A DNA stretch of 64,000 nt from Lathyrus oleraceus (taxonomy: Eukaryota > Streptophyta > Magnoliopsida > Fabales > Fabaceae). Every line of letters starts with the position of its first letter. Position 1 is the stretch's first letter. Position numbers and translations under genes: made by a program. Below, one piece after another: positions 45,395-56,395 of the stretch. The notes under the pieces are model-generated. The model was not told the DNA's origin. It ran no database searches and saw nothing but the letters and a program-made list of their open reading frames with translations. The stretch lies in assembly GCF_024323335.1 (NCBI RefSeq), contig NC_066585.1, forward strand, positions 75,750,109-75,814,108, written 5' to 3'.

Positions 45395-46326
45395 CATTAT
45401 ACATAGCATCCAAATCTCTATGTGTCATACGGTATGAGCAGACATAGAGGGGTCTATGAGAATATATTGCATGTAGTCAAACTTCCGCATGACACACTCA
45501 GATAGATGAGGATACGTCAGACATGAACCGCAAGTCATCCATCGAGAGTAGAAGGAAATGTCTTCCAAGGGACGCGTATCACGGTGAGAGACGTAATATG
45601 GCTTCTGCTATCAAGCTGTCAAGATACACCCAGTATGGCTCCGTCGTCTGATTCCCTCTAATCGGAACAAATGCATAAGCATATGGCATATCCTTAGTAT
45701 ATGTCAGAAGACATGACCATCCAAATATGTGTGGGAAGTGCTGGAGGAACCAAGCCTAAAAAGTGTTGGAATAAATTAATCATTAGTAATGGCGTTATAA
45801 AAGTGTTATGAAAATGACAAACAAACACTAAAAGGCCAACAAATATTAATGTCAATAGTGTGATGTTGTCTGTCACTTGTTTGGTCTTCCATATATAGCC
45901 TTCAGATAACTTGGAGTACAAGTAGACTAAACAAGTGACCCTCTATTTGTACTCATGGATTCGCTCGAAGTCATCAAAGTATCACAGGTATATAACATCC
46001 GAATAAGCGACACTTTTATCCATAAAATGGTAGTGCCAACCAAATACAACATGTATACTCCTATAGCATATGCTTTATGCTGTGTAACCTTCTCATCATC
46101 ACCAATAGCCTTCATTACTCTAAGTAAATCATCTGTATACACCTTTTCCATGAATCGAAATCTAGCATGAGCTCATCGGGTGGCTTCAAACTCCTTCATG
46201 ACAGCCTTTGGGTCAACTAAAGAGGCAACGATGACAAGTTTGACGGGCCTCCTCCAAACCCCTCAGGTGTCTGCAATTCTTAGGGTGCCTATGGTGCTTG
46301 GGTGCCTCTGTTTCTTGGGATACCCC
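45395..46326 (-). pseudogene. Plant mobile domain (PMD/MAIN-like) gene fragment
   Basis: On the minus strand, several short frames together read like the PMD domain of MAIN-like proteins and transposon-associated aminotransferase-like proteins. In order: AIGDDEKVTQHKAYAIGVYMLYLVGTTI (around 46090), LACLVYLYSKL (around 45925), WFLQHFPHIFGWSC (around 45735), and AYAFVPIRGNQTTEPYWVYLDS (around 45640). At least three frameshifts and several stops are present. PMD genes are carried both by the host and by some transposons, and I cannot tell which this was. It is the only segment not obviously from an LTR element. Confidence 0.72.
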
Positions 46327-47790
46327 TGTAACACCCTGATTTTAATTAAATATTTTATTTAATTATTTGTGTGTTATTTGTTATATTTGAATTACTTGTG
46401 TTATTTATGGGTAATTTGATAATTTAATAATTATCAGGCTTATAAGATTTAAGAGTAGAAAAATAAAATGAGATTTATTATAATTATTAAAAATAATTAA
46501 ATAATTTAGTTATTTAGTAATAATTTGAGAAAAAAGAAATTTGGAGAATTTTATTAAGTATTTATTTAAATGAAATTTTTATTTAATTAAAATAATAAGA
46601 AAATAAGAATTTCATAAGTTTGGGAAGAAACTAGATTTTTTTTAGAATAAGAGGTGAATTGGTGAGAAATTAGGTAAGTTGGGCCAAAAGTGTAATAACC
46701 AATAATTTAAAAAAGTTGGGTAAAATAATTAGGAAGGTTTTGTGGGAGGCTAGGTTTAGAGTACGTTCATTTGAGAATTGGGAGAAAAGAGGCATCGAAG
46801 GATTTGGAAGAGGGAGAGCTAGAAGTCATAGCCAAGAGTTTGAAAACTTCAATTTCGAGGTAGGGGCAGGGGATTTCCTTATTGATGGGTAATGTTAGGA
46901 AGTCAGGGTAGTGAGGATTCCTTACCCCCCCCCCCCCCCATCAGCGTCATGGGTAATTTAGTGTTTTCCCATTATTTATTGCAATCGGGAAATGTTTGGC
47001 CAAATGGGCAAAATCTTATTGGCCACAATCGATGAAGGTCTACTTTATCTGAGTTACCCTGGAAACCCAAAGGGATTTAGGATAAATCCCCTAGGGTCAC
47101 CGTAGTGATATTATTTATTGATTTAACATTGTCTGTTGTTGATTTTTATACTGAAATATATGACATATATTTTGTTAATATCATGGTTGTTGAATTATGC
47201 ATATATTGTTCTAATTCATACCTTAGAGTTCTTGTAAGTTTTGTGTGATTTTGGGCGACCCTATTTGGTCGTGTCTTTCCCAATTTTTTTCGCAGAAACC
47301 TCACAATGTGTTATCCCTAATTTTCAAAACCTTGATCTGTTTTCCAAACATAAAATCGAGAAATCGAGAAACTACGTCGGGTGGTAGGAGTCGATTTAAG
47401 GTTGACACATAGGCATCAGGGAGTCGCACGACGGGTGTCACGCAAGAAGGCAACAACCAGAGCCGCACGACAATCGTGCGATGGTCAGGCTACATCAGAA
47501 GGTTGTGTTCGGGCCCGAAAGAGGCGATCGGTAATGCCTCGCTACGGGTCGGTGACGGGAGGCGATGGCAAGTGGCTGGTGGAGGCCCGCAGGTAGCTAT
47601 CGGCGGCGGGCAACAACGATTTTGGTATGGTAGAGGTTCACGGCTTTTTTCGGCATTTTTCGAGTTCAGAATTTTTTTTGGTGATTTTGAGTAATTTTTG
47701 GATTCGGTGGCCTTTTGGTACCCTTAGGGTCACTTTTGAGTAATTTTAGTCAAATTGTCAACCCTTAAAGTTAGTAGAGTTATCACCTAT
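46327..47790 (+). repeat. Element F: start of a gypsy-type LTR, cut by Ogre-2
   Basis: Begins TGTAACACCCTGATTTTAAT, the same tip class as C's LTR read in its own sense, followed by an AT-rich U3-like stretch. No matching 3' end, PBS or coding region is visible before Ogre-2 begins at 47791. It contains a run of 15 C (46925-46939) and a perfect hairpin CGCACGA-CAA-TCGTGCG (47464-47480). Open frames here are short and unrecognised. Orientation is inferred from the tip only. Confidence 0.55.
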
Positions 47791-48277
47791 TGTCGCATCG
47801 CGCGAAAAACCGGCGGGAAAACAAGAACAACAGAGCCGCCACCGTGCGTTATTTATCCCCAAAGAGGGAAAGGAAACGCTCAGAGTAAACCTAGGAAAGA
47901 ACATGGTCTCGCGACCAAAGAGAATGGGTTCGGGAGTCGGTTATGCGAAGGGAAGGTATTAGCACCCCTACGCATCCGTAGTACTCTACGGGATCCACGC
48001 ACAATAGGAAGGGAAAATGGTTGCTATAACACTACTCACACACACACACTGGCTGAAAGAGACAAAAGAAACTGACTGAAACTGACTCGGCAGGATATCG
48101 TATCCTGGGCCTACTTAGTCTATCAGGTATAGACATCAGAGTCGAAGTAGTTCGGACTGGGGAAACGACTCATGCTCGCTAGGATATCGCATCCTATGCA
48201 TACGTATCTTCTCGGACGAGAGAAGAATCAGAGCATTCGTAGCTCGGCTGACACGCACACAAACAATCACAGGCAAA

Positions 48278-48415
48278 GGCAAACGTGGAGCCCGAATGCC
48301 AATCACTGGACTTACATCAGCATCCGAACCTAAACACACGCAAAGAGGCAAACGTGGAGCCCAAATGCCAATCACTGGACTTACATTGACATCCGAACCT
48401 AAACAACACAACAGA
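48278..48415. repeat. 69-bp tandem duplication
   Basis: GGCAAACGTGGAGCCC starts at 48278 and 48347. The two units differ at a few positions (CATCAGCATCC versus CATTGACATCC). Confidence 0.88.
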
Positions 48416-48779
48416 TAGACAGGGAGTCTGGGACTCAGCCTACAACTGTCAAGCACACACTCAAACAGACAGACAACAAATTGCTAAGGAGTCACAGACT
48501 CGAGCCTAGCAAAGGTCAGACAACACACACAAAAGAAAGAAAAGGCGCCCGGAGAGATCAGCTCAATCTCCTGCCTACATACTTCATCTGGTGTGAAGAT
48601 CAGGGCGATGTAGTTCCCCTACGCAGGGATAAAGGACTAGCCTAACCAGATAACAGAGGGAGACACAACTAGGGAGACTACGACTCGAGCCTAGATGTTA
48701 TCATGCAAATCATCCCTAAGTTAAGGTTTCTAGCTAAATGGCACAAGGGCCAACCTATCCTAAGCATGGCTCACACAGG

Positions 48780-48960
48780 AAGCAAGCCACACACACACTT
48801 AACTTGCACAGGGAGCAAGCCAAGTAAAACCTACTTGCACAGGAAGCAAGTCTAAACTAAACCTAACTTGCACAGGAAGCAAGTCAAACTATCCTAACTT
48901 GCACAGGAAGCAAGTCAAACTATCCTAACTTGCACAGGAAGCAAGTCAAACCATCCTACA
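48780..48960. repeat. ACTTGC/GCAAGT hairpin array, 31-bp period
   Basis: Five to six copies of ACTTGC-ACAGGAA-GCAAGT. The last three start at 48865, 48896 and 48927, exactly 31 bp apart. Each has a 6-bp perfect inverted repeat around a 7-base spacer; earlier copies are variant (CTTGC-ACAGGGA-GCAAG). Confidence 0.88.
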
Positions 48961-51900
48961 AGCACAGATAGCACACGCTATACACAAACAAGTGGCTCAA
49001 ACAAGGGTTAGGTTTTAGTCAAGGGGTCATATCAACCTTGACAAACAAACCTCTGGAATGGGGTGAATGTTGCTCTTAACCTTGCCATTGAGAGACTAAG
49101 GTGAAGCAGATGAAAGGATAAAGTGAGGATGAGACCTCACAGCTCTTATCCCTGGCCTGGGAGAGCTCAAGACAAGAATGTGTGGGTTCAGAAAGTGGGA
49201 ACCCTTCTACACATTAAAACTGACTCAACTGTACAGTTGTACAAGATCTTGGGTTTGTATCTGCAATGCATCAACACGATGGTGTGAGCAAAGCAGATGA
49301 CACACTGAATAGTGGGGGATAGATTGCATATCCCTACCTTCCACCAATTGCCTCTTCACTTAGGAGGTTTTTGACTCTATGCAGGGACAAAAGTAAACAT
49401 CCACAAACATTGCCTCTTAAGGAGGACTTCAGACAGTTGCCTGGCCAAGTAACAGACCAGGTCTTCCAGACTACATGAAGTAAAGGAGGCATACCTCAAT
49501 GCAAATTGCTTATACAAGCAAAGCAAAGCAAAAAGTTCACAAGGAACTAAGCAACTAAAGCACCTGAAACAGTCAAGCAGATGTTAGTATGCAACTTCAA
49601 ACAAAACAAACAGAAACAGAAACCAACAGTCAATTGGAGGCACATGGATGTACAAGGCACAAGGCTTATGGCATGTGAGCCAAGCCACCTACAAAACAAA
49701 GAGGTTAGGCAATGATGCTTGGATAAGCTCAAAAAGAATTGGTCTTAATGGCCATTTGATGGTCAACCTGAAATTACAAACTCAAAGGTGAGTAGCAGGA
49801 CCACTAGGGCAAGCCTAGGGTCAAAAGTGAATGAGAAAGTCCAAACAGAAAGGGGCAAGTATCCAAAATCATGTTCAAACCATTAGGAAACACAACCAAT
49901 TAGATTCACACTCATATCAATCACTATCATCATTTCATGAACCATTTAGGTCAAAACATGGCAAACAGAAGCTCATAGAAGTCAACAGAAAGACTTAACT
50001 CAAAAGCAATCTAAACATTTTCCAAAAATCACCAAACAAATCATGATCAAACCTAACACATAGCATGGTAAGCATGTCAAATTTCATCCCATTTGGGCAA
50101 GTGGAAGGCAGTCAATGAAAATCAGAAAGTCAAAGCCAATTTGAACATGCCCAAAGAAGTCAACCAAACATGCATCAACTTAGAAAAATCATAAGTCAAG
50201 AATGGTGTATGATAAATGAATGGGACTAAAGCCATGGCAAAGATGAGGATGTCTAGTTATCTCATGTAAAATTTCATGTCCATCCAATAAAGTATGAGAA
50301 TTTCACAAATGAAATGGGAACATGTGTCACACAAAGTCAATATTTGACTAGGCAGGAAGGAAAAATCTCAAACAAATGGAAAATTGTTCAAATAAATCCA
50401 AGAAAATTCACAAGTAAACTAGACATACAAGAGTAGGTTCATGCAAAAAATCAGATCCATTGGAGGTCAAGAAGCATGGTATCAAAAATCATGAAGTTGG
50501 ACATCAATGGTGTGACACAAATTGTCACACCCTAATTCAAAAAATCATAACTCCCAAACCACAAATGATAAATTCACAAACTCTACACCAAAATCACCAT
50601 GAGTGTGTCTAGTTTAAGCACAAAAAATTTGGGAGCCATTGGATACATTCTCATCATTTCACAATTGATTTGGCAAAGTGTACAAAATTTGGTCACATGT
50701 CATAAACCCTAAGGCCATTTAAAAACCATCCATCCAAAAATTCTGGAAAAATAATGATAAAAAGTAGAGATCATGATGAACACAACACAAAAAATCCCAT
50801 TCAATTTGGATCAAAAATGAGCAAGTTGTGAATTTTGGAAGATTGATGAAGTTATTGAAGAAATTAATTGAATTTATATGGAGAAAATGGCATTTTGGTA
50901 AATAACCCAGTCACTTATCAAAACGACCGTGTTTTGGTCCAGAAAATGAAATGTTTTGATTGGCTGGAGGGAGAAAAGTCATGCACACGAAAATGGACCA
51001 AAATCTGGGCAAATTGGGATTAGGGTTCTTATCCAAAAATTGTGATTTCTCAATTCTTCCCAAAAATGTCAATTGAGCACATCATTGTAAACATCAAACA
51101 CCATACAACAACAATCCAAACCCTAATTTCATCAATTTGAACTATACAACAAGAAATCACAAGAAACATTTTCAAACATCAAACTTTATCTCATCATTTC
51201 TTCATGGACAGGCAATCATTTTCAAAAAAAGAAAACAACATGATACTCAGCATTGAAAAGACTATTCAGAACATGTAACAATTTTAGAAATGGTGGAAGT
51301 TGAAAACTTACCAATTTGGAGGGCAGTCTGTGTTCTTGGTGTTGTTTTGTGATGCCTTGCCAAAACAGATGTGCCTTCAGCTTGCCAATGATGGATAATG
51401 ATGATGGTATGGCTCAAGACATCTTGGAAGTGCTTAGATCATGGACTGTCCAAGTTGAAAAATGCAAAGATGGATTTTTAGAGAATGAGATGAAATTGGC
51501 TGTTGGTGTTGCTGCTACTTTCAAAATGGTGACTGGATTAGGAAGGTGCAAAGGCCAGGTTTGGTGCTTTTCAGTTTTGACAGGTTTTGCAAGTGAGGTG
51601 AGTTTTTGTCGGTTAGGTTATTTTGAGGAATGGCCAAGAATTGGTGGTGAATGTAGTGGCTAGGTGCTGCTGGCAGTTGGTTTCATGACAGGTGTGTTTT
51701 GGACATGGCCAAAGAAATGCTTGCTGCAGTGTTATGCTGTGACAGGTTTTGAAAAAATGTAAGTGGCCAAGTTATGACACACAAGGCAAGGCAAAGTTGA
51801 AAATGAGGGAGGGTGTGTATTTGGTTGTATTGGCAAGGCAATGGTGATGCAAAACAAGGGTTGTCACTTGGATGCTTTCTTGACAGGAGATTTGAAATAC

Positions 51901-54620
51901 CAAGATGTAGTCTTCAGCACCATGTTCTTTTTCTGCTGTGTTGTTTTTATGCCATGGTGTTTTTGACAGATAAATTCAAATGCTAACAGCAGGGGTTTTT
52001 TCTTTTTGATCTCAGCAGCCTCTTTTCATTTGCCTTGGCCAAGTGATTTTGTAGTTTCTGCTGGTACTTCCAAAATGGTGACAGGTTTGTGCAAATGGCA
52101 AAGTGGTGCAAAGGCCAGGTTTTGAAAGTGTGGAAACTGAAGATTGCTTGGTGGTGACTTTATGGTGTGGCAGGGTTTGTGAAATGCCAAGCAAAATGGC
52201 CAGGTGAAACAAGATTTTCCGTTGCAGAGTTGGTGGTTATTTGTTTCTCATAGCAGAAAAAATGGTGAAGGATCATGTGCAAGGCAAATCAAGGGCAGTT
52301 AGCAAGTTTCTTTGAGGAATGGCCAAGAGTGTCTGTAGTTGGTCTTGGTTTGCTCATAACAGAAAATGAGGAGAGGGTCTGATGGTTAGGTCATAGCCAA
52401 GTTTTTGTTGACAGCCCGTTTGAAGAATGCCAAGGTCAAGTGAGAGCAGGGTGAAATCAAACCTCCTGCTGCAGTGTTATGACAGGGTTCTTCAATGAAG
52501 GTTGCTGCAAGGTTTCAACAGGGTCAATTGGATTGTGAAAGCATGGCCAGTTAAGTTTTGAATAGGCAAAGCAAATAGGTTTTAGAATGCTATTTTGGTT
52601 CAGCATGAGTGAATGAGGAGGGGGTTTGATGTTGGGTCATGTTGGTTTGGTGGCTAATGGTTTTTTTGACAGAAGAAGAAAGTAGATGCAAAATGCTAGT
52701 TTTCTGTTCTTTTGTTGCAAAGTCTTTCCTTTGAATCAGCATGCCTTCTCCCTTGCCTTGGCCAAGTGGTTTTTGTCTTTGCTGCCTCTATTGCCACTAC
52801 TGTCATGACAGGAGGAATGGCCTCAATTCTGCTGCAGTACATGGCATGGTATTGGTCCTTTGAACTGCACAGCAAGGTATGGTTTTGGGCTGCTGCAGCA
52901 GGTTTTCTACTGTCCTATGTGTGTCCTTTGCTGCTGCAGTATTGTGACAGGAAATGATGAGAAGAAATGGTATTTGGCCAAACTAGTTTAGTTCATTTTG
53001 TGTGTTTTGGTTTGACATCAAATGAAATAAATCCAAGCAAACAAGGAGGAGGCTTTAAAAAAATCAGTGAGAAGTGTTTGGTCTCTTTTTGGTTATGGCC
53101 TCAAATTTGAAAATGCAAGAAAGTGAATTTGAATGAATGAAGCTCCATTGGTTTTTCTCTACTGTGCTGCTGCTATATGTTTTCTGCTGTTTTGGTTGCT
53201 AGTTCTGCAATGTGATTTGCTCCTTGCTTCCAATGCTGCTATTAGTGACAGAAAATCATGCCATGCCCTGCTGTTGGATAGTACAAATTAAGGTGTGGAA
53301 ACATGGATCAATGGTTGCTTTGTACTCATTTTCCAAAATCCAAGTAAACAAACATGGCCATATGTACTATTGGAGTATGGCTGCACTACAAGGCCTCAAA
53401 AGTGACAGAAGAATGATCAAAAAATGCTGCATAATTGCTGTCCTCTTGAGGTACAAGGCAAGGCATGGACAAGTATGGTGCAATGGTACTTTTCTTGTAA
53501 TTCAAGCAAACAAACAAGATTCACATGTTCTGCATAATTTGGCTTTGCAAACACACTTAAAATGACATTTATGAGCTTTCCCAATTGGCCAAATGCTGAA
53601 AAAATGTTTGAGTCAAAAAGTCAACTCTTGGTCAAACTTTGAATTTAAATGAAAAAGGTCCAAAAATGCCATTTTGATTGGTAAGGTTTTAGGTCATGAA
53701 ATTTATATTTTTGGAAAGAGGATGAAAAATGTGGTTTGTAGGAAAAAACCCCACCAAATTTGGCCAAACGGTTTGGGAGATATGGCCCTTTGAAGTTCAA
53801 GATTTTTTGAAATCGATTCGATCATAACTTGCCAACCACACATGGGAATTGAGAGTTCTAGGACTTTTTGGAAATGGGAGAACAAGATCTTCAACTTTCA
53901 TGTTGGGCAAAAATTCATTTGAGGCTTGTATCATGATGTAAGTTTGAGGATCAAAACTTTCCATTTATGGCAGGTTTCAGTTACAGGCCCAGTTTCCGTT
54001 TTGGGAAATTCATGATCTGGCTTCAAATTCTTCCATGATGGTGTTTGGCATGATGTATGATGACTATTTGGACATGAATGAACTCCCACAAACCAATTCC
54101 AATCATCAAATCTCTGATTAAATGGACAATTGACCAACAGTTGACTATTAGGGTTTTTGTCTGATTATGCATTGACTGATGAATTCCAAACCCTGATTCC
54201 TTGAGAACTTGACTTCAAATGATGTCCCAAGTGGCATGAACTCTTGATTATTGACCATGGTGCCCAAATTCCACAAGAATGACCACCATCCACTGCTTTG
54301 ACTGACAGTTGACTTTTCTAGGGTTTTTGACTGTCTGGGCACGAACTGCTGACCTCTGAGCCCTTAACCCTTGACATGAACACTTCAAATAGACCTCCAA
54401 ACCATGTGCACTTGTTGGACAAACCCCAAGGCCTTGATTCAATGAGAAATTCCTTTGCTTGCTTGGTTGACTGATCAGGAGATTAGTTTGACCTAATTCT
54501 TGACTGCTTGCACTTGAGGCAACTGAGGAACAATGCAAATGCTATGCAATGGATCATGACATGCTATGACCTAATATGAAAATGTATGTATAATGATAGG
54601 TGCAAATTTGAGGTGCTACA

Positions 54621-54634
54621 GCTGCCCCTATTCA
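54621..54634 (-). other. Ogre-2 polypurine tract
   Basis: TGAATAGGGGCAGC on the minus strand, adjoining the LTR start. Confidence 0.78.
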
Positions 54635-54749
54635 ATCAGCTGGGAACCCGAATGGATGATAGCGATGGCTGTCAGACTTTCAGGGTAAACAGGGATTGAA
54701 TACCAAAGAACCGTAGAATTTGCACAGACTGGATATAATACAAAAGAAC

Positions 54750-56265
54750 CACGCCATTTACCGATGACAAACTGCATGACAGCTTCAGAAAAGCAAAACC
54801 ATTTACCGATGGTTGAGGAGCTGGAATCTTGATATTTACTGATATCAACTTCAACACGACCATTTACCGATGGCGGCTGGGAAACAACAAACTTCAGAAA
54901 AACAAAACCATTTGCCGATGGTTAGAACTGGGACCTTGACATTTACCGATATCAACTTCAGCGCGACCATTTACCGATGGCGGCTGGGGAAAACAAACTT
55001 CTGAAAAGCAAAACCATTTACCGATGGTTAGAATTTGATATTTACCGATATCAACTTCAGCGCGACCATTTACCGATGGCGGCTGGGGAAAACAAACTTC
55101 TGAAAAGCAAAACCATTTACCGATGGTTAGAATTTGATATTTACCGACATCAACTTCAGCCAGACCATTTACCGATGGCTGCTGGGAAACAGATTTTGAT
55201 GTAGAAAGGAAGCAAGACCATTTACCAATGGTGGCTTCAAAGAAACTTGACATTTACCGATGTCAACTTAGCAAGACCATTTACCGATGGCTGCTGCAAC
55301 TGGGAATTCGATATTTACCGATATCGAAGAAAGCTGGGCCATTTACCGATGGCATCTCCACTTGGGGAGGAACAACATCTTTGTGGTGATACCAGACAAG
55401 ACGTTTACCGACGACTTCTGGGGATTTTGATTTTGTTGACCAGACATTTACCGATGACTGGGATGAGACTCGATGTTTACCGACATCGAAAGATGATGTT
55501 TACCGACATCAAAAGAAATGACCAGACATTTACCGATGACTGGGAATGAGAAATTTATTGGGGAGATACAAACAAATATTCGCAACTGGAAACCAGGTAG
55601 GACATTTACAGATGACTCTACTGGGGATTTCTAGCTGGGGACTTATCAGACATTTTCCGATGACTGAAAGAAAGACTCGATGTTTACCGACACCGAAGCA
55701 ATGGCGTTTACCGACACCAAAAAATGACCAGACATTTACCGATGACTGGGGTGAGACTCGATGTTTACAGACACCGAAGCAATGGCGTTTACCGACACCA
55801 AAAAAATGACCAGACATTTACCGATGACTGGGGTGAGACTCGATGTTTACAGACACCGAAGCAATGGTGTTTACAGACACCAAAAAAATGACCAGACATT
55901 TACCGATGACTGGGGTGAGACTCGATGTTTACAGACACCGAAGCAATGGTGTTTACAGACACCAAAAAAATGACCAGACATTTACCGATGACTGGGGTGA
56001 GACTCGATGTTTACAGACACCGAAGCAATGGTGTTTACAGACACCAAAAAAAGATGGCCAGACATTTACTGATGACTGGAGAGAATACTCGATGTTTACC
56101 GACACCGAAACAATGGTGTTTACCGACACCAAAAATGATGACCAGACATTTACCGACGACTGGGTGGAACTTGATGTTTACCGACATCGAAAGATGATGT
56201 TTACCGACATCAAAAAGAGAAGACACACGCGGGTGTTGACATGACACTTACTGGTATCAAAAGAA
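54750..56265. repeat. TTACCG-core inverted-repeat array in Ogre-2 3' untranslated region
   Basis: About 46 copies of a six-base core, usually TTACCG (variants TTACAG, TTACTG, TTGCCG, TTTCCG, TTACCA), each flanked by complementary arms of 3-8 bp. Examples are AACCAT/ATGGTT, TTGATAT/ATATCAA, TTGACAT/ATGTCAA, TTCGATAT/ATATCGAA, TCGATGT/ACATCGA and TGGTGT/ACACCA. The first part (54.75-55.38 kb) has a period of about 98 bp and the second (55.70-56.05 kb) 82 bp; both hold three hairpins per unit. On the element's sense strand the loop reads CGGTAA. The apparent plus-strand proteins here (FTDT, TFTDDW, VYRH words) are the repeat read in all frames, not genes. Confidence 0.9.
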
Positions 56266-56334
56266 CAATATCCGGGATATGTTGAAGCAAGGCTGATCAC
56301 TTGCTGGGGGTCTCACTGGGGAGAAACAAACTAT

Positions 56335-56395
56335 CTGTCACCATCGGGTGAGGAAATAAACCTCTGTCACCATCGGGTGAGGAAATAAACCTCTG
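56335..56395. repeat. 29-bp duplication with CACC-ATCG-GGTG hairpin
   Basis: CTGTCACCATCGGGTGAGG occurs at 56335 and 56364. Each copy contains a 4-bp stem around ATCG. Confidence 0.85.

Larger units (their letters stand above)
47791..54620 (-). repeat. Ogre-2 3' LTR (about 6.8 kb)
   Basis: Starts TGTAGCACCTCAAATTTGC at 54620 (minus), directly after the polypurine tract, and ends GCGATGCGACA at 47791. The inner-end block (47820-48000) shares its wording with the Ogre-1 LTR end. Contents: a 69-bp tandem duplication (48278-48415), a 31-bp hairpin array (48780-48960), then about 5.6 kb of non-coding sequence. That stretch is full of recurring words (GACAGGTTTTG, ATGGCCAAG, TGCTGCAGT between 51300 and 53600). 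I see no inserted element that would explain the length. Open frames up to 117 codons (53212-53565) match nothing I know. Confidence 0.72.

Noticed and set aside
46925..46939. Run of 15 C as a functional signal
   Set aside because: Homopolymer in an LTR-like sequence, prone to length error; nothing nearby supports a role.
51316..53565. ORFs of 115, 81 and 117 codons in the Ogre-2 LTR, one with hydrophobic stretches
   Set aside because: Inside an LTR, with low-complexity repeated words and no family resemblance. No support for a captured gene.
55247..56247. Overlapping plus-strand and minus-strand open frames up to 133 codons rich in FTDD/VYRH or SVNG words
   Set aside because: They are the hairpin repeat translated in every frame. 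A non-multiple-of-three period keeps all frames open, and no protein family is recognisable.
54750..56265. Possible CRISPR-like array of repeats and spacers
   Set aside because: A plant retrotransposon 3' region. Repeat cores are six bases, spacing is irregular and the units are palindromic and related to each other. No cas genes.
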